A stretch of DNA of 64,000 bases. Source: an uncultured Taibaiella sp. (lineage in GTDB: Bacteria; Bacteroidota; Bacteroidia; Chitinophagales; Chitinophagaceae). The stretch is from positions 1-64,000 of the forward strand of contig CALMWT010000185.1 in the NCBI GenBank assembly GCA_937870855.1. The letters are read 5' to 3'. The notes under the pieces were generated by a model that was given only the letters and a program-made list of their open reading frames with translations, ran no database searches and was not told the DNA's origin. Positions 53,594 to 61,878 of the stretch are shown here, piece after piece. A program made the position numbers and the translations under genes. Positions within the stretch are counted from its first letter, which is position 1, and every line of letters begins with the position of its first letter.

Positions 53594-54028
53594 ATGGCAC
53601 TACGAATATTAATGACCGGAAATGACAGCAACTTGCTAAAAGTAGATGGAGAAATGCTTCGGCTACGTGGCTTTAGAATTTATTTATGCGAAAAAGATAT
53701 GATTCTGGATGCCATGATAGAAGAAGTAAAACCCGATATTCTGTTCATAAATTCTAAAGTGCAGGATAAACAAACAACCAATCTCTACCATCGCCTGATT
53801 GATAAAATTACATTTGCCAGCCTCCCTGTTATTTATACCCTGTCGGAAGACGATGTGTACCTTGTAAACAGAAAGCGCACAGTAATGAAGGAACGACGCT
53901 ACAACATGACGGATAACATTGTGGACGCAATAAAGATGGCATTGACACCTCTCAGTTCCTCGTCAAAGAAAAGAGTTAAGCTGGATGCGTCCCCGTCAAA
54001 CAACATTCGCCCCGCCTACAGAGCATAA
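53594..54028 (+). CDS. pseudo-receiver-domain protein
   Basis: A 144-residue protein folded like a response-regulator receiver. It starts RILMTGNDSNLLKVDGEMLRLRGF. The strand that should carry the phosphorylated aspartate reads DILFINSK, with Asn in that position. The segment LPVIYTLSEDDVY aligns to the T/S strand. A basic, S-rich tail (SSSSKKRVKLDASPSNN) follows. It is therefore probably phosphorylation-independent. No kinase is adjacent; ubiD follows 60 bp later on the same strand. Confidence 0.65.
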   Translation: MALRILMTGNDSNLLKVDGEMLRLRGFRIYLCEKDMILDAMIEEVKPDILFINSKVQDKQTTNLYHRLIDKITFASLPVIYTLSEDDVYLVNRKRTVMKERRYNMTDNIVDAIKMALTPLSSSSKKRVKLDASPSNNIRPAYRA

Positions 54029-54088
54029 TCCTCAACCATTTTCCCTTCCTTATGTTTTAATTTGTGCATCGAAAAGCGATGTGCGTTT

Positions 54089-55930
54089 ATGCCTTACAAA
54101 AGCCTTGAAGAATGTCTCCTTGATCTGGAAAAAAACCAGATGCTCATCAGGGTAAAGGAAGAAGTTGATCCTGAATTAGAAATGGCAGCTATTCAACTCA
54201 GAGTTTATGAAGCTCAGGGTCCGGCGCTTTTATTTGAGCGGGTAAAGGGAACCAACTACCGCGCCGCTTGCAATATTTTCGGAACGCTTGATAGAAGCAG
54301 GTTTATTTTCCGCGATACTTTTCAACTGGTTCAGCAACTTATTTCTTTAAAGAACGATCCGCTCAAAGCTCTAAAACATCCGCTTCAAAATTTTAAAGCA
54401 GGGCTTGCAGGTTTAAAAGCTTTGCCGCTTCGCAATCCTTCCTTAAAGCCGGTCATGCAAAATGAGGTTGCAATATCCGATTTCCCGTTAATCAGGCATT
54501 GGCCGCGCGATGGTGGCGCTTTCATCACTTTGCCGCAAGTGTATTCCGAATCGGTAGAAAAGCCTGGAGTTATGAATGCCAATCTGGGCATGTACCGGAT
54601 TCAGCTTACAGGCAATGATTATAAATTGAACGAAGAGATTGGGTTGCATTATCAGATACACCGTGGCATTGGCGTGCATCAAAGCTTGGCCAACAAAAAA
54701 GGTCAGCCACTAAAGGTCAGCATCTTTGTAGGAGGGCCGCCTGCGCATACACTTGCAGCCGTAATGCCCTTGCCAGAGGGACTTAGCGAACTCACATTTG
54801 CCGGCCTTTTGGGGGGCAGGAGATTTCGCTACACTTACGCTGATGGATATTGCATCAGCACCGATGCAGATTTTGTAATTACCGGAGAAATTTATGCTGA
54901 CGAAACCAAACCCGAAGGACCCTTTGGCGATCACCTGGGTTATTACAGTCTTACGCATTCTTTTCCTCTAATGAAAGTGAAGAAAGTGTATGCCCGCAAC
55001 AATGCCATTTGGCCGTTCACCGTAGTAGGTCGCCCGCCGCAGGAAGATACCAGTTTTGGCGCTTTGATTCATGAATTAACAGGCGATGCCGTACCCGCCG
55101 AAATCCCCGGATTGAAAGAGGTGAATGCGGTAGATGCTGCCGGTGTTCACCCATTGTTGCTCGCAGTAGGAAGCGAGCGCTACACTCCCTACAGTTCTGA
55201 CAAAAAACCTGCGGAGCTGCTCACTATTGCCAATCATGTTTTGGGTACGGGACAACTAAGTCTGGCAAAATACCTTCTGATTGCAGCAGATGAAAAGAAC
55301 AAAGTGAGTACGCACAATATTGAAGCGTTTTTCCAATTTGTTTTGGAAAGAATAGATCTAAGAACTGATTTGCATTTTCAAACAAACACAACCATTGACA
55401 CGCTCGACTATTCGGGCACGGGCTTGAATAAAGGAAGTAAATTGATAATGGCAGCGCATGGCGATGTGAAAAGAACATTGTGTAAGGAACCTCCTGTTGC
55501 ATTGCGTGAATTGAAGCGGTTTGAAAACGCCCAACTGATTATGCCAGGCGTGGCGGCGCTTCAAACTTCTGGGTTTACAGATTATCAGGCTGCCATAAAA
55601 GAAATGGAAATGCTAAATGACCAACTGCGGGAAAAGCTCGATGATATTAATCAGACAGCCATCATCGTGGTGTGCGACGATAGTAGTTTCGTAAGTGAAC
55701 GGTTCAACAATTTTCTTTGGGTCACTTTCACCCGCAGCAATCCCTCGCATGATGTGTATGGCATCCGCAGTTTTACGAAGTTTAAGCATTGGGGTTGTGA
55801 AGGTGCAATGGTAATTGATGCGAGAATAAAACCGCATCATGCACCACCTCTGGAGCTTGATCCGAATGTAGAAAGAAAGATCAATCGCTTTTTCGACAAG
55901 GGCGGTAGTCTATACGGACTGTTACGGTAA
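54089..55930 (+). CDS. UbiD family decarboxylase
   Basis: A 613-residue prenylated-FMN-dependent decarboxylase. The family signatures are PALLFERVKGTNYRAACNIFG, GVMNANLGMYRIQLTGNDYKLNEEIGLHYQIHRGIGVH, PEGLSELTFAGLLGGRRF and the catalytic ETKPEGPFGDHLGYYS (E-x-x-x-GPFGDH). In Bacteroidota such enzymes serve the menaquinone (futalosine) or ubiquinone-like pathways; which one cannot be decided here. ATG at 54089 is chosen over an upstream in-frame ATG because homologues start at YKSLEECL. A partner prenyltransferase (UbiX) is not in the window. Confidence 0.92.
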   Translation: MPYKSLEECLLDLEKNQMLIRVKEEVDPELEMAAIQLRVYEAQGPALLFERVKGTNYRAACNIFGTLDRSRFIFRDTFQLVQQLISLKNDPLKALKHPLQNFKAGLAGLKALPLRNPSLKPVMQNEVAISDFPLIRHWPRDGGAFITLPQVYSESVEKPGVMNANLGMYRIQLTGNDYKLNEEIGLHYQIHRGIGVHQSLANKKGQPLKVSIFVGGPPAHTLAAVMPLPEGLSELTFAGLLGGRRFRYTYADGYCISTDADFVITGEIYADETKPEGPFGDHLGYYSLTHSFPLMKVKKVYARNNAIWPFTVVGRPPQEDTSFGALIHELTGDAVPAEIPGLKEVNAVDAAGVHPLLLAVGSERYTPYSSDKKPAELLTIANHVLGTGQLSLAKYLLIAADEKNKVSTHNIEAFFQFVLERIDLRTDLHFQTNTTIDTLDYSGTGLNKGSKLIMAAHGDVKRTLCKEPPVALRELKRFENAQLIMPGVAALQTSGFTDYQAAIKEMEMLNDQLREKLDDINQTAIIVVCDDSSFVSERFNNFLWVTFTRSNPSHDVYGIRSFTKFKHWGCEGAMVIDARIKPHHAPPLELDPNVERKINRFFDKGGSLYGLLR

Positions 55931-55931
55931 G

Positions 55932-56120
55932 TCAGAGTCTTCTATCAGAGCGCTCTGTATCACCTGTTTTTTGTTGTTGTTTGGTGTCGGGATCGCCGTG
56001 CTTATCCTTTTTCTCCTCGGCTTTGTCCTTCTCTTGTATCAGTCCGGCATCCTGAAGTTTTTCAATATCTTTTTCAAGACTTCCCCCGTTGTCGTTATTT
56101 GTTTTTTGTTTGATGCTCAT
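55932..56120 (-). CDS. small charged protein, probably disordered
   Basis: A 62-residue protein rich in K, D, E, Q and T with no hydrophobic core (MSIKQKTNNDNGGSLEKDIE ... KKDKHGDPDTKQQQKTGDTE). No family is recognised. It converges on the UbiD gene with 1 bp between the stops. Real coding is only moderately supported. Confidence 0.4.
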   Translation of the reverse strand: MSIKQKTNNDNGGSLEKDIEKLQDAGLIQEKDKAEEKKDKHGDPDTKQQQKTGDTERSDRRL

Positions 56121-56184
56121 ATTCTAAGCAAGTAAAGAACATGCCAGGGTGTTTTTGAAGAACCTGTCAGGTTTCGGGATATCC

Positions 56185-56217
56185 GCAGCTTGGCTCTGAG
56201 CGTGGCGTGCTTGTGCC
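56185..56217 (+). repeat. REP family 1, copy A (truncated)
   Basis: It contains GAGCGTGGCGTGCTTGTGCC, the right arm of the family-1 hairpin; the left arm is missing. Together with copy B it forms a block that is almost identical to 56773-56920. Confidence 0.7.
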
Positions 56218-56284
56218 GTTCTATTATATTTGCTATAACGAGTCGCTAATACAGACACAAGAATAAAATGAAGAAGCAAAAACA

Positions 56285-56330
56285 GGCACAAGCACGCCAC
56301 CCGCAAGATCAGCGCTGCATGCTTGCGCCA
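56285..56330 (-). repeat. REP family 1, copy B (inverted)
   Basis: GGCACAAGCACGC and GCATGCTTGCGCC bracket a central GATCAGC. The arms GGCGCAAGCATGC and GCGTGCTTGTGCC can pair over 13 bp as RNA, with two G-U pairs. Confidence 0.8.
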
Positions 56331-56336
56331 GTGGGG

Positions 56337-56750
56337 ATGATGGAGTTTTTCAAGTATTTATTTTACCGTATTTATACATGGGACTTAAAAAACTGGGGAT
56401 CAAATAATCAATCTTCATTAAACGCTATTTTAGGGACTTCTTTCTTAATGGGATTAAATGTAGAAATAGTGCACATGATTATTTTGATGGTATTTTATGA
56501 ACCACCTTTTCCATCATTAACAGATAATTTTTCTAAAATAGTAATTGCATTTATTGGTATTATTCTCCTTTTGATGAATTATCTTTTAATGGTCAAAGAT
56601 AAAAAATATAGAAAAATAGTAGCTGAGTTTCAACATGAAACAATAGAAAAAAGAAAGAAGGGAACAATTAAAGTTGGTGTTTATATTTTTTTATCATTTG
56701 CTATTCCAATAATAATAGCTGTTTTATATCATGAACTTAGTTCGACGTAG
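56337..56750 (+). CDS. AT-rich orphan membrane protein between REP copies
   Basis: A 137-residue protein starting MMEFFKYLFYRIYTWDLKNW immediately after REP copy B. An upstream in-frame ATG (56268) lies inside the repeat block and is not expected to be native. Three membrane helices are seen (FLMGLNVEIVHMIILMVFY, IVIAFIGIILLLMNYLLMV, VGVYIFLSFAIPIIIAVLY) with a basic loop between the last two. No family is recognised. It is far more AT-rich than the core genes. A membrane immunity protein is one possibility; this is inference from context only. Confidence 0.6.
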   Translation: MMEFFKYLFYRIYTWDLKNWGSNNQSSLNAILGTSFLMGLNVEIVHMIILMVFYEPPFPSLTDNFSKIVIAFIGIILLLMNYLLMVKDKKYRKIVAEFQHETIEKRKKGTIKVGVYIFLSFAIPIIIAVLYHELSST

Positions 56751-56760
56751 TCCCCTCATC

Positions 56761-56805
56761 TGGCGCAAGCATGCAGCTTAGCTCCGAGCGTGGCGTGCTT
56801 GTGCC
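56761..56805 (+). repeat. REP family 1, copy C
   Basis: A full hairpin unit starting TGGCGCAAGCATGCAGC and ending GCGTGCTTGTGCC, just after the orphan membrane gene. Confidence 0.8.
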
Positions 56806-56868
56806 GTTCTATTATATTTGCTATAATGTCGCAAATACAGACAAGAATAAAATGAAGAAGCAAAAACA

Positions 56869-56914
56869 GGCACAAGCACGCCACCCGCAAGATCAGCGCT
56901 GCATGCTTGCGCCA
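56869..56914 (-). repeat. REP family 1, copy D (inverted)
   Basis: A near-identical inverted partner of copy C; the sequence between C and D (with AAAATGAAGAAGCAAAAACA) is almost the same as between A and B. Confidence 0.8.
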
Positions 56915-56955
56915 GTGGGGTATTTAAGCCATTTTTTACAGAAATAATAAAAAAA

Positions 56956-57375
56956 ATGAGAAGCGTCATTATAATCACTAAAATTTTTTTATTGTTCGGC
57001 CCTCCTTTATTTGCTCAAAGCATGGACTATATAGGAAAAGATAGTTCCACCTTAAATATGGAAGAAGCAAATTTGCTAAACTCAATTTTGATAAATCAAA
57101 GGGGCGACTTTGATTTTAATAATAAAAAAGTTGTTTTTATTACAGGGAGTACTGGTAATCGTATTTTGACAAAGTCGGATTATTTTCAAAATTATTTACT
57201 ACCGTGGATAAAAAAAGGTGATACACCCTCAGTTTCTATGGTAAGACTAACTGATCAGGAAAAATGTAGGGCAGGTTATGATGTATTAATTATATCATGG
57301 GTAAAGATTTTTACAGATAGACAAAAGAAAAAAATAATTAAGGAATTGCAGATTGGTAGAGGTAAGCAGCCTTAA
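56956..57375 (+). CDS. AT-rich orphan exported protein between REP copies
   Basis: A 139-residue protein with a signal peptide (MRSVIIITKIFLLFGPPLFAQ). The mature part has FDFNNKKVVFITGSTGNRILTKSDYFQNYLLPWIKKG and ends with a basic segment (DRQKKKIIKELQIGRGKQP). No family is recognised. It starts 41 bp after REP copy D and its stop is followed by copy E. Composition is AT-rich. Possibly a captured immunity or cargo gene. Confidence 0.6.
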   Translation: MRSVIIITKIFLLFGPPLFAQSMDYIGKDSSTLNMEEANLLNSILINQRGDFDFNNKKVVFITGSTGNRILTKSDYFQNYLLPWIKKGDTPSVSMVRLTDQEKCRAGYDVLIISWVKIFTDRQKKKIIKELQIGRGKQP

Positions 57376-57402
57376 GGGCTATACAAAAAGCAATTCACCA
57401 TC

Positions 57403-57438
57403 TGGCGCAAGCATGCAGCTTGCCTCCGAGCGTGGCGT
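57403..57438 (+). repeat. REP family 1, copy E (truncated)
   Basis: The left arm GGCGCAAGCATGCAGC and GAGCGTGGCGT are present; the right arm is replaced by AAGTAAAAGAC. Confidence 0.65.
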
Positions 57439-57495
57439 AAGTAAAAGACAAAATAAAAACCGGCACTCAGCCGGCTTTTATTCTTTATTCATCTA

Positions 57496-58116
57496 TCAAA
57501 CTACCAGCTTACATATCGGTTCGCTCCAGTCGCTGCTCAATCCCTCAGAGCCAATAGCCTGTACACGAAACCAATATTTCTTGCCCTGTGTTAACGCATA
57601 CACAGTAGCATTGGCACCACTGTTATGTACGCCGTTTTGCCATTGTGTTCCAGTAAGCGGGTCGGGTGCGTGCTCTACCAAATAGCTCTTGGCATTGTGA
57701 ATTTTCCTCCAGCGTAGTTTTACCTCACCGTTATAAACGGAAATAGCCGATACATTTTGCGGTGTAGAAAGGGTATCATACCTTCTGGGTCCCACTGTTT
57801 TTATGGGCATACCCGAAAGGTTGATGATTTCCGGTACGCCACCGCTTACTGTATTTACAAAAAATGCAAGGTTCTTCATCGAGAACTCCAGTTCTTTTCT
57901 CCGCGCATTGCGCACCACTATTGTGGAACTGCCCCCATTTATGGTTGCCTGCTGCGCTGTTTCCAATGCTTGTATCTGTAGCAGCAATGCTGCAAGCGTT
58001 ACGGGAGGATTGGTAAATTCTGTGGCGTTTGTCACCATCAGGTTGTGGACATTATATGCAAACTGTATGAGGTCTGCTGCGCTCATACGGTGCATTTTTA
58101 AAGCTACTGTAGCCAT
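57496..58116 (-). CDS. fibronectin type III domain protein
   Basis: A 206-residue protein without a signal peptide. Residues 1-100 are helical (MSAADLIQFAYNVHNLMV, LAALLLQIQALETAQQATIN). Residues 115-206 form a fibronectin III domain (PQNVSAISVYNGEVKLRWRKIHNAKSYLVEHAPDP, GKKYWFRVQAIGSEGLSSDWSEP). Small proteins of this layout recur in Bacteroidota and their role is unknown. It lies on the opposite strand to the orphan genes, just before the 21-nt repeat gene. Confidence 0.8.
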   Translation of the reverse strand: MATVALKMHRMSAADLIQFAYNVHNLMVTNATEFTNPPVTLAALLLQIQALETAQQATINGGSSTIVVRNARRKELEFSMKNLAFFVNTVSGGVPEIINLSGMPIKTVGPRRYDTLSTPQNVSAISVYNGEVKLRWRKIHNAKSYLVEHAPDPLTGTQWQNGVHNSGANATVYALTQGKKYWFRVQAIGSEGLSSDWSEPICKLVV

Positions 58117-58188
58117 GTTCTTTGTTTTTTGAAAATGAAAAATTTAAGGAAAGTATTCATCGGTATATCGGGCTGATAAGGACAAACC

Positions 58189-58608
58189 CTAAGGGCTTCC
58201 TCTACACCGGATAAGGTAATGCGCAGTAGCGGCTATGTAATCATACAAACACCGTTCATAGTCATACAAGCGTGGTATGCAATCACACATTTGCTCTTTG
58301 TGAGATTTAAAACAGCGTGTGTAGTGATACAAGCCTTGTTTGCAATCAGCAATACGGTGTATGTAGCATTGCAAAGTAGGTTTGTAATAATACATCGCTT
58401 CTTTGCAATTATTAGTACGGCGGTTGTAATCATACAAAGGCAGAAAGTAGTCATACAAAGCTGCTATGTATTGTTGCATACACCCTATGTAATGTTTAGC
58501 AGCCTGTTTGTAATCAAACCTACGCTGTTTGTAATCATACATACTATAGGGTGTTATCAATATGGCGCTGTCTGCTGCATTTTTCATAAAAGAGGAATTT
58601 GCTTTCAT
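58189..58608 (-). CDS. heptad-repeat protein made of 16 units of 21 nt
   Basis: A 139-residue frame. Residues 1-20 are unique (MKANSSFMKNAADSAILITP). Then about 16 seven-residue units follow with consensus K-x-x-L-Y-D-Y, for example YDYKQRRF, YDYNRRTN and YDYERCLY. The period is exactly 21 nt over 58216-58551 with no indels. No signal peptide. The plus strand is also open with V-I-I-Q heptads, so the coding strand is not proven; the minus strand is favoured because it gives a polar, soluble protein with a unique N-terminus. Confidence 0.45.
   Translation of the reverse strand: MKANSSFMKNAADSAILITPYSMYDYKQRRFDYKQAAKHYIGCMQQYIAALYDYFLPLYDYNRRTNNCKEAMYYYKPTLQCYIHRIADCKQGLYHYTRCFKSHKEQMCDCIPRLYDYERCLYDYIAATAHYLIRCRGSP
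58216..58551. repeat. 16 tandem 21-nt units with a TTGTAATCATACAA-like dyad
   Basis: Each 21-nt unit centres on GTAATCATACAA preceded by TTT, so many contain TTGTA...TACAA inverted halves. Unit starts lie at 58216, 58237, 58258, 58279, 58300, 58321 and so on to 58531. The array could be a coding repeat or a regularly phased protein-binding array. Confidence 0.85.
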
Positions 58609-58664
58609 AGCTGTTGCCGTTTATTACTTGGGAAAACAAAGTTGATGCGTGTGTTTGGGCGGCA

Positions 58665-58729
58665 CAATAGCGGCATCCGCATATTGCAAGGAGGCATACC
58701 GTTTTATATGTGGCGGCATACCGCTATTG
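58665..58729. repeat. 9-bp inverted repeat in the regulator promoter region
   Basis: CAATAGCGG (58665-58673) and CCGCTATTG (58721-58729) are perfect inverted copies 47 bp apart. They lie about 130-190 bp upstream of the broken regulator gene; a looped operator is possible. Confidence 0.45.
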
Positions 58730-58855
58730 TTTTATATTCGTCAATCCATCATCATGAGACAGCTCCCTTGCAGTCTGAACTAATGAGTATGTAACCTCTG
58801 CAGGCTATGCCGGTATATAACCAGGCATATACTGCACTATTTAAACACATAGCTT

Positions 58856-59525
58856 ATGAACCGGACATTTGCTGTACTGGTGACTGGTGATGATGCGGTA
58901 ATAACCGAACTTGTAGCCCACAGGGTGGCGCTCGACAAGCGTTTTGCCCTATGCAACCTTCAAAACAGCAGCAGTGCTTTAAGCGTACCTCCATTACCAT
59001 CGCCGCTTGCTGTGGTATATTGTGCAGCCTCTACTACAGCGCTTTCTAACAGCCTGCCCGCAATAGCAGATTACATAGCCTGCGCTCCGGTGCTTGTGGT
59101 GGCGCATACGCTCAGCAGCAATGATGAACTGCACCTGATACAGCAGGGCATACGGGCGTGTATTCTAACATCAGAAAGAAGAATTTGAGGAAGCGCTCTA
59201 TTCTGTCTGTGTTACAGGATACTGCACAGGTGCATTTTACTGGAAGCTGCTCAACCGTCCTTCGTTGGTTTGCCTGCCTGAGCAAAGCAATCTTTTAGAA
59301 CTTGCAACGCATCTTAATCCTGCCATAAAAGCCGTGTTATTGAATTTTTATAGCAACCCAACGCTAACCAACAAGGAAAGAGCTGCCGTACTCCATATTA
59401 GCCTCAGCACTTACGAAAAGCAATTGGGTACGCTTTTCAGACTGCTGGGTATTAGTTGCGGAGAAGAATTAAAGCTGCTATTGAAAAGTTATTATCTTGA
59501 TGCAATAGGTGGCGATAATGTTTAG
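58856..59525 (+). pseudogene. frameshifted response-regulator-like protein
   Basis: The first frame (58856-59188) is receiver-like (MNRTFAVLVTGDDAVITELV ... LVVAHTLSSNDELHLIQQGIRACILTSE) but ends at a TGA. The +1 frame continues without a gap as HQKEEFEEALYSVCVTGYCT ... NRPSLVCLPEQSN and a C-terminal helix-turn-helix (LTNKERAAVLHISLSTYEKQLGTLFRLLG). One extra base near 59169-59185 (in GAAAGAAGAA) explains the break. The expected phospho-aspartate is absent (VVYCAAS). It is either a sequencing/decay frameshift or a programmed one. Confidence 0.7.
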
Positions 59526-59530
59526 TCACT

Positions 59531-59581
59531 ACCGTTAGTTGCCGATTTATGACCGTTAGTTACCATTTTATAGCCGTTGGT
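59531..59581 (+). promoter_or_regulatory. three direct repeats 21 bp apart, LytTR-type sites
   Basis: ACCGTTAGT at 59531 and 59552 and GCCGTTGGT at 59573 are spaced exactly 21 bp apart, that is 9 bp repeats with 12-bp spacers. Both perfect copies fit the LytTR consensus [TA][AC][CA]GTTN[AG][TG]. They lie 75 bp before the open Rhs frame. Confidence 0.45.
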
Positions 59582-59655
59582 TAAATACTTATTTTGCGCG
59601 TTGTATTATTTAGGAATTTGCAGACAAGGGTAACTTGCGTGTATAGGAAAAGTAG

Positions 59656-61872
59656 GGAGAAACGGTTACCGGCTTTAACGGCGTAAATGAGGAATACGAT
59701 TATGACCAGTTTGGCAGAACAAGCTATAAGAAAACAACCCTTGACAATAAAACCTTTGAAACATACATTGGCTACAATATCTATGGCGATGTGGCTTCAG
59801 TAAGTTACAATACTGGCTTTGGCTACCAAAACACCTATGACCAAAACGGCTTTTTGCAGCAGGTAAATACCAACTGGGGCGCTCCCTATTATGCTTCGGA
59901 GACCTTATTTACCAGCGGCAATATGAATGGGAGGGGACAGTACACTTCTTACATTCTTGGCAATGGATTAACCACTACCAAAACCTATGACGAAGGGTTT
60001 CCGTTAAACACAAGCACTCCCGGTGTGCAAAACCTCACCACCAATTTCAACATTCAAACCGGCAATCTGACCAGTCGCTGGGACTATATGAAAAATCTAA
60101 AAGAAGATTTTACTTATGACAATCTGAACCGTTTAACCTCTGCTACGGTGAGCACCTTTGGTGCGGGTGGCGGCACTACTTACCCTCCTTTTTCCGTTAC
60201 TTACGACCAGACAGGAACCATAACGCAGGGAAACATTAAAGCAAAGACGGATGTGGGCAACTATACTTATGCTGGCTTTCCGCGCCATGCAGTAAAGTAT
60301 GTGGATAACAGTCCGCAGCAGATCAGTAAATGGACGCAGGATATTACCTATACTCCTTTTAGAAAAACCGAAAAAGTAACAGAAACAGATAACCAAAGCA
60401 CGCACAATTTTGAACAAATATTTACTTACGATGCAGGTTACCAGAGAGTAAAATCCATACTAAAAGAAAACGGTGTGACCCAGCAGACACGTTATTATAT
60501 GGATGGGTATGAGTACAATGTAAATGGCAATGAATATGTTTATTACATTCCCGGCGGCGATGGTGTATGCGCCATTATTCAGCAGTGTGTAAATTCCACA
60601 GGACCTACAAAAGACGTACATTATATCTACACCGATCACCTCGGCTCTATAGTAGCTGCTACGGATGAGAACGGAACAATAGAAGCAGAGCAAAACTTTG
60701 ATGCATGGGGGCGTTTCCGCGATCCCGTGGCATGGCATTATGGCGTTACGCCTCACCCTACTGGAATAAAGGCATGGCTGTACCGCGGCTATACCGGGCA
60801 CGAGCACATGCAGGAGTTTAGCCTGATAAACATGAACGGCAGGATGTATGACCCGATATTGGGGAGGATGCTAAGTCCGGATAAGTATGTGCAGGCACCG
60901 CTGTTTTCTCAAAGCTATAATCGTTTCAGTTATGCCTGGAACAACCCATTAAGCTATACCGACCCAAGTGGTGATATATTTTGGGCGGCTGTAGCTGCGG
61001 CGGCGATTATGGGTGGCGCTATGAATTATGCAATGAACGATGCTGCCGGTAACGTGAACAGTTTTGGAGATGGTCTTAAGTTCTTTGGCATTGGTGCGTT
61101 GGCCGGCGCGGCAAGCGCCTATGTGGGTGGTCTGGCAGCGCCTGCGATGGGAGCCGCAACAGGCTTTAGCGCAGGTTTGGGAACAGGTTTAGTTGCAGGT
61201 GCTGCTAGTGGAATGATTTTAGGCGGCGGAAATGCGGCTCTCACAGGAGGGAATCTTTTTGAAGGAGCTGTAGGTGGTGGTGTAATGGGAGGAGTTACAA
61301 GTGGAATTACTGGGGGCATTATTGGTGGTCTTGATGCAATGAGCTATAACGGAAATTTTTGGGCAGCGGGCAGCACTGATCCTTATGCTGGGTTAATAGC
61401 CTGTAATGATTGCGGAGATTTTAAGTCATATCATTTTCCAGTGGTTGAGATTGTATCAAGTCGGTATAATCCGTTCAGTTGTATATCATGGATGTGGCCT
61501 TCTTTTAGCTTTAGTCCCCAAAGGAGCAGCCAAAATGGAGGTTATGAATTTACATCCTCTCAATATTCTGGCTTACCAGGCAGAGAGTCGAACTTAAATA
61601 GTAAAGCTAAAAAAATGTTCGGAATTGTGAATATTGATGAGATGCTTTTTCCTAATGGTGGCGGAGCCGGGGCGGCTAAGTTGCATGACATCATAGAAAG
61701 AATAAGTAATACCGGCAATGCTGTAGATATGGTAAACCAGTTAGATAAAATGTATACTCCCGAAACTCCTAAGCCAGCTCGCTCTATTGATACACACAGT
61801 GCTTTCGGAAATTGGTATTATCATGAAACTATTAAGAACGGAGCAGACACACCTATAATTATCCCTCGTTAA
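59656..61872 (+). pseudogene. 5'-truncated Rhs repeat protein with polymorphic C-terminal domain
   Basis: The frame is open from just after a TAG (59653-59655) and encodes about 738 residues. Rhs/YD repeats (YDYDQFGRTSYK, FTYDNLNRLTSATV, YTDHLGSIVAATDENG) lead to the Rhs core end GRMLSPDKYVQAP...YNRFSYAWNNPLSYTDPSGD. After that lies a glycine/alanine-rich segment (61020-61330). A unique C-terminal domain of about 150 residues follows. Full Rhs proteins are 1500 or more residues with a signal peptide; here the N-terminal part is missing, so the gene is probably a displaced cassette. GTG at 59791 is one possible start. The C-terminal domain is a candidate toxin of unknown type. Confidence 0.8.
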
Positions 61873-61878
61873 AGTAAT

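Noticed and set aside
56268-56336. Upstream start of the orphan membrane protein
   Set aside because: These 23 codons are repeat DNA that recurs at 56854-56920 ahead of a different gene, so they are not part of the native protein.
58219-58794. 191-residue plus-strand frame with V-I-I-Q heptads
   Set aside because: Possible but less likely than the minus-strand frame: strongly hydrophobic throughout and it extends past the repeat into a region with an inverted repeat. Kept as the alternative in the repeat finding.
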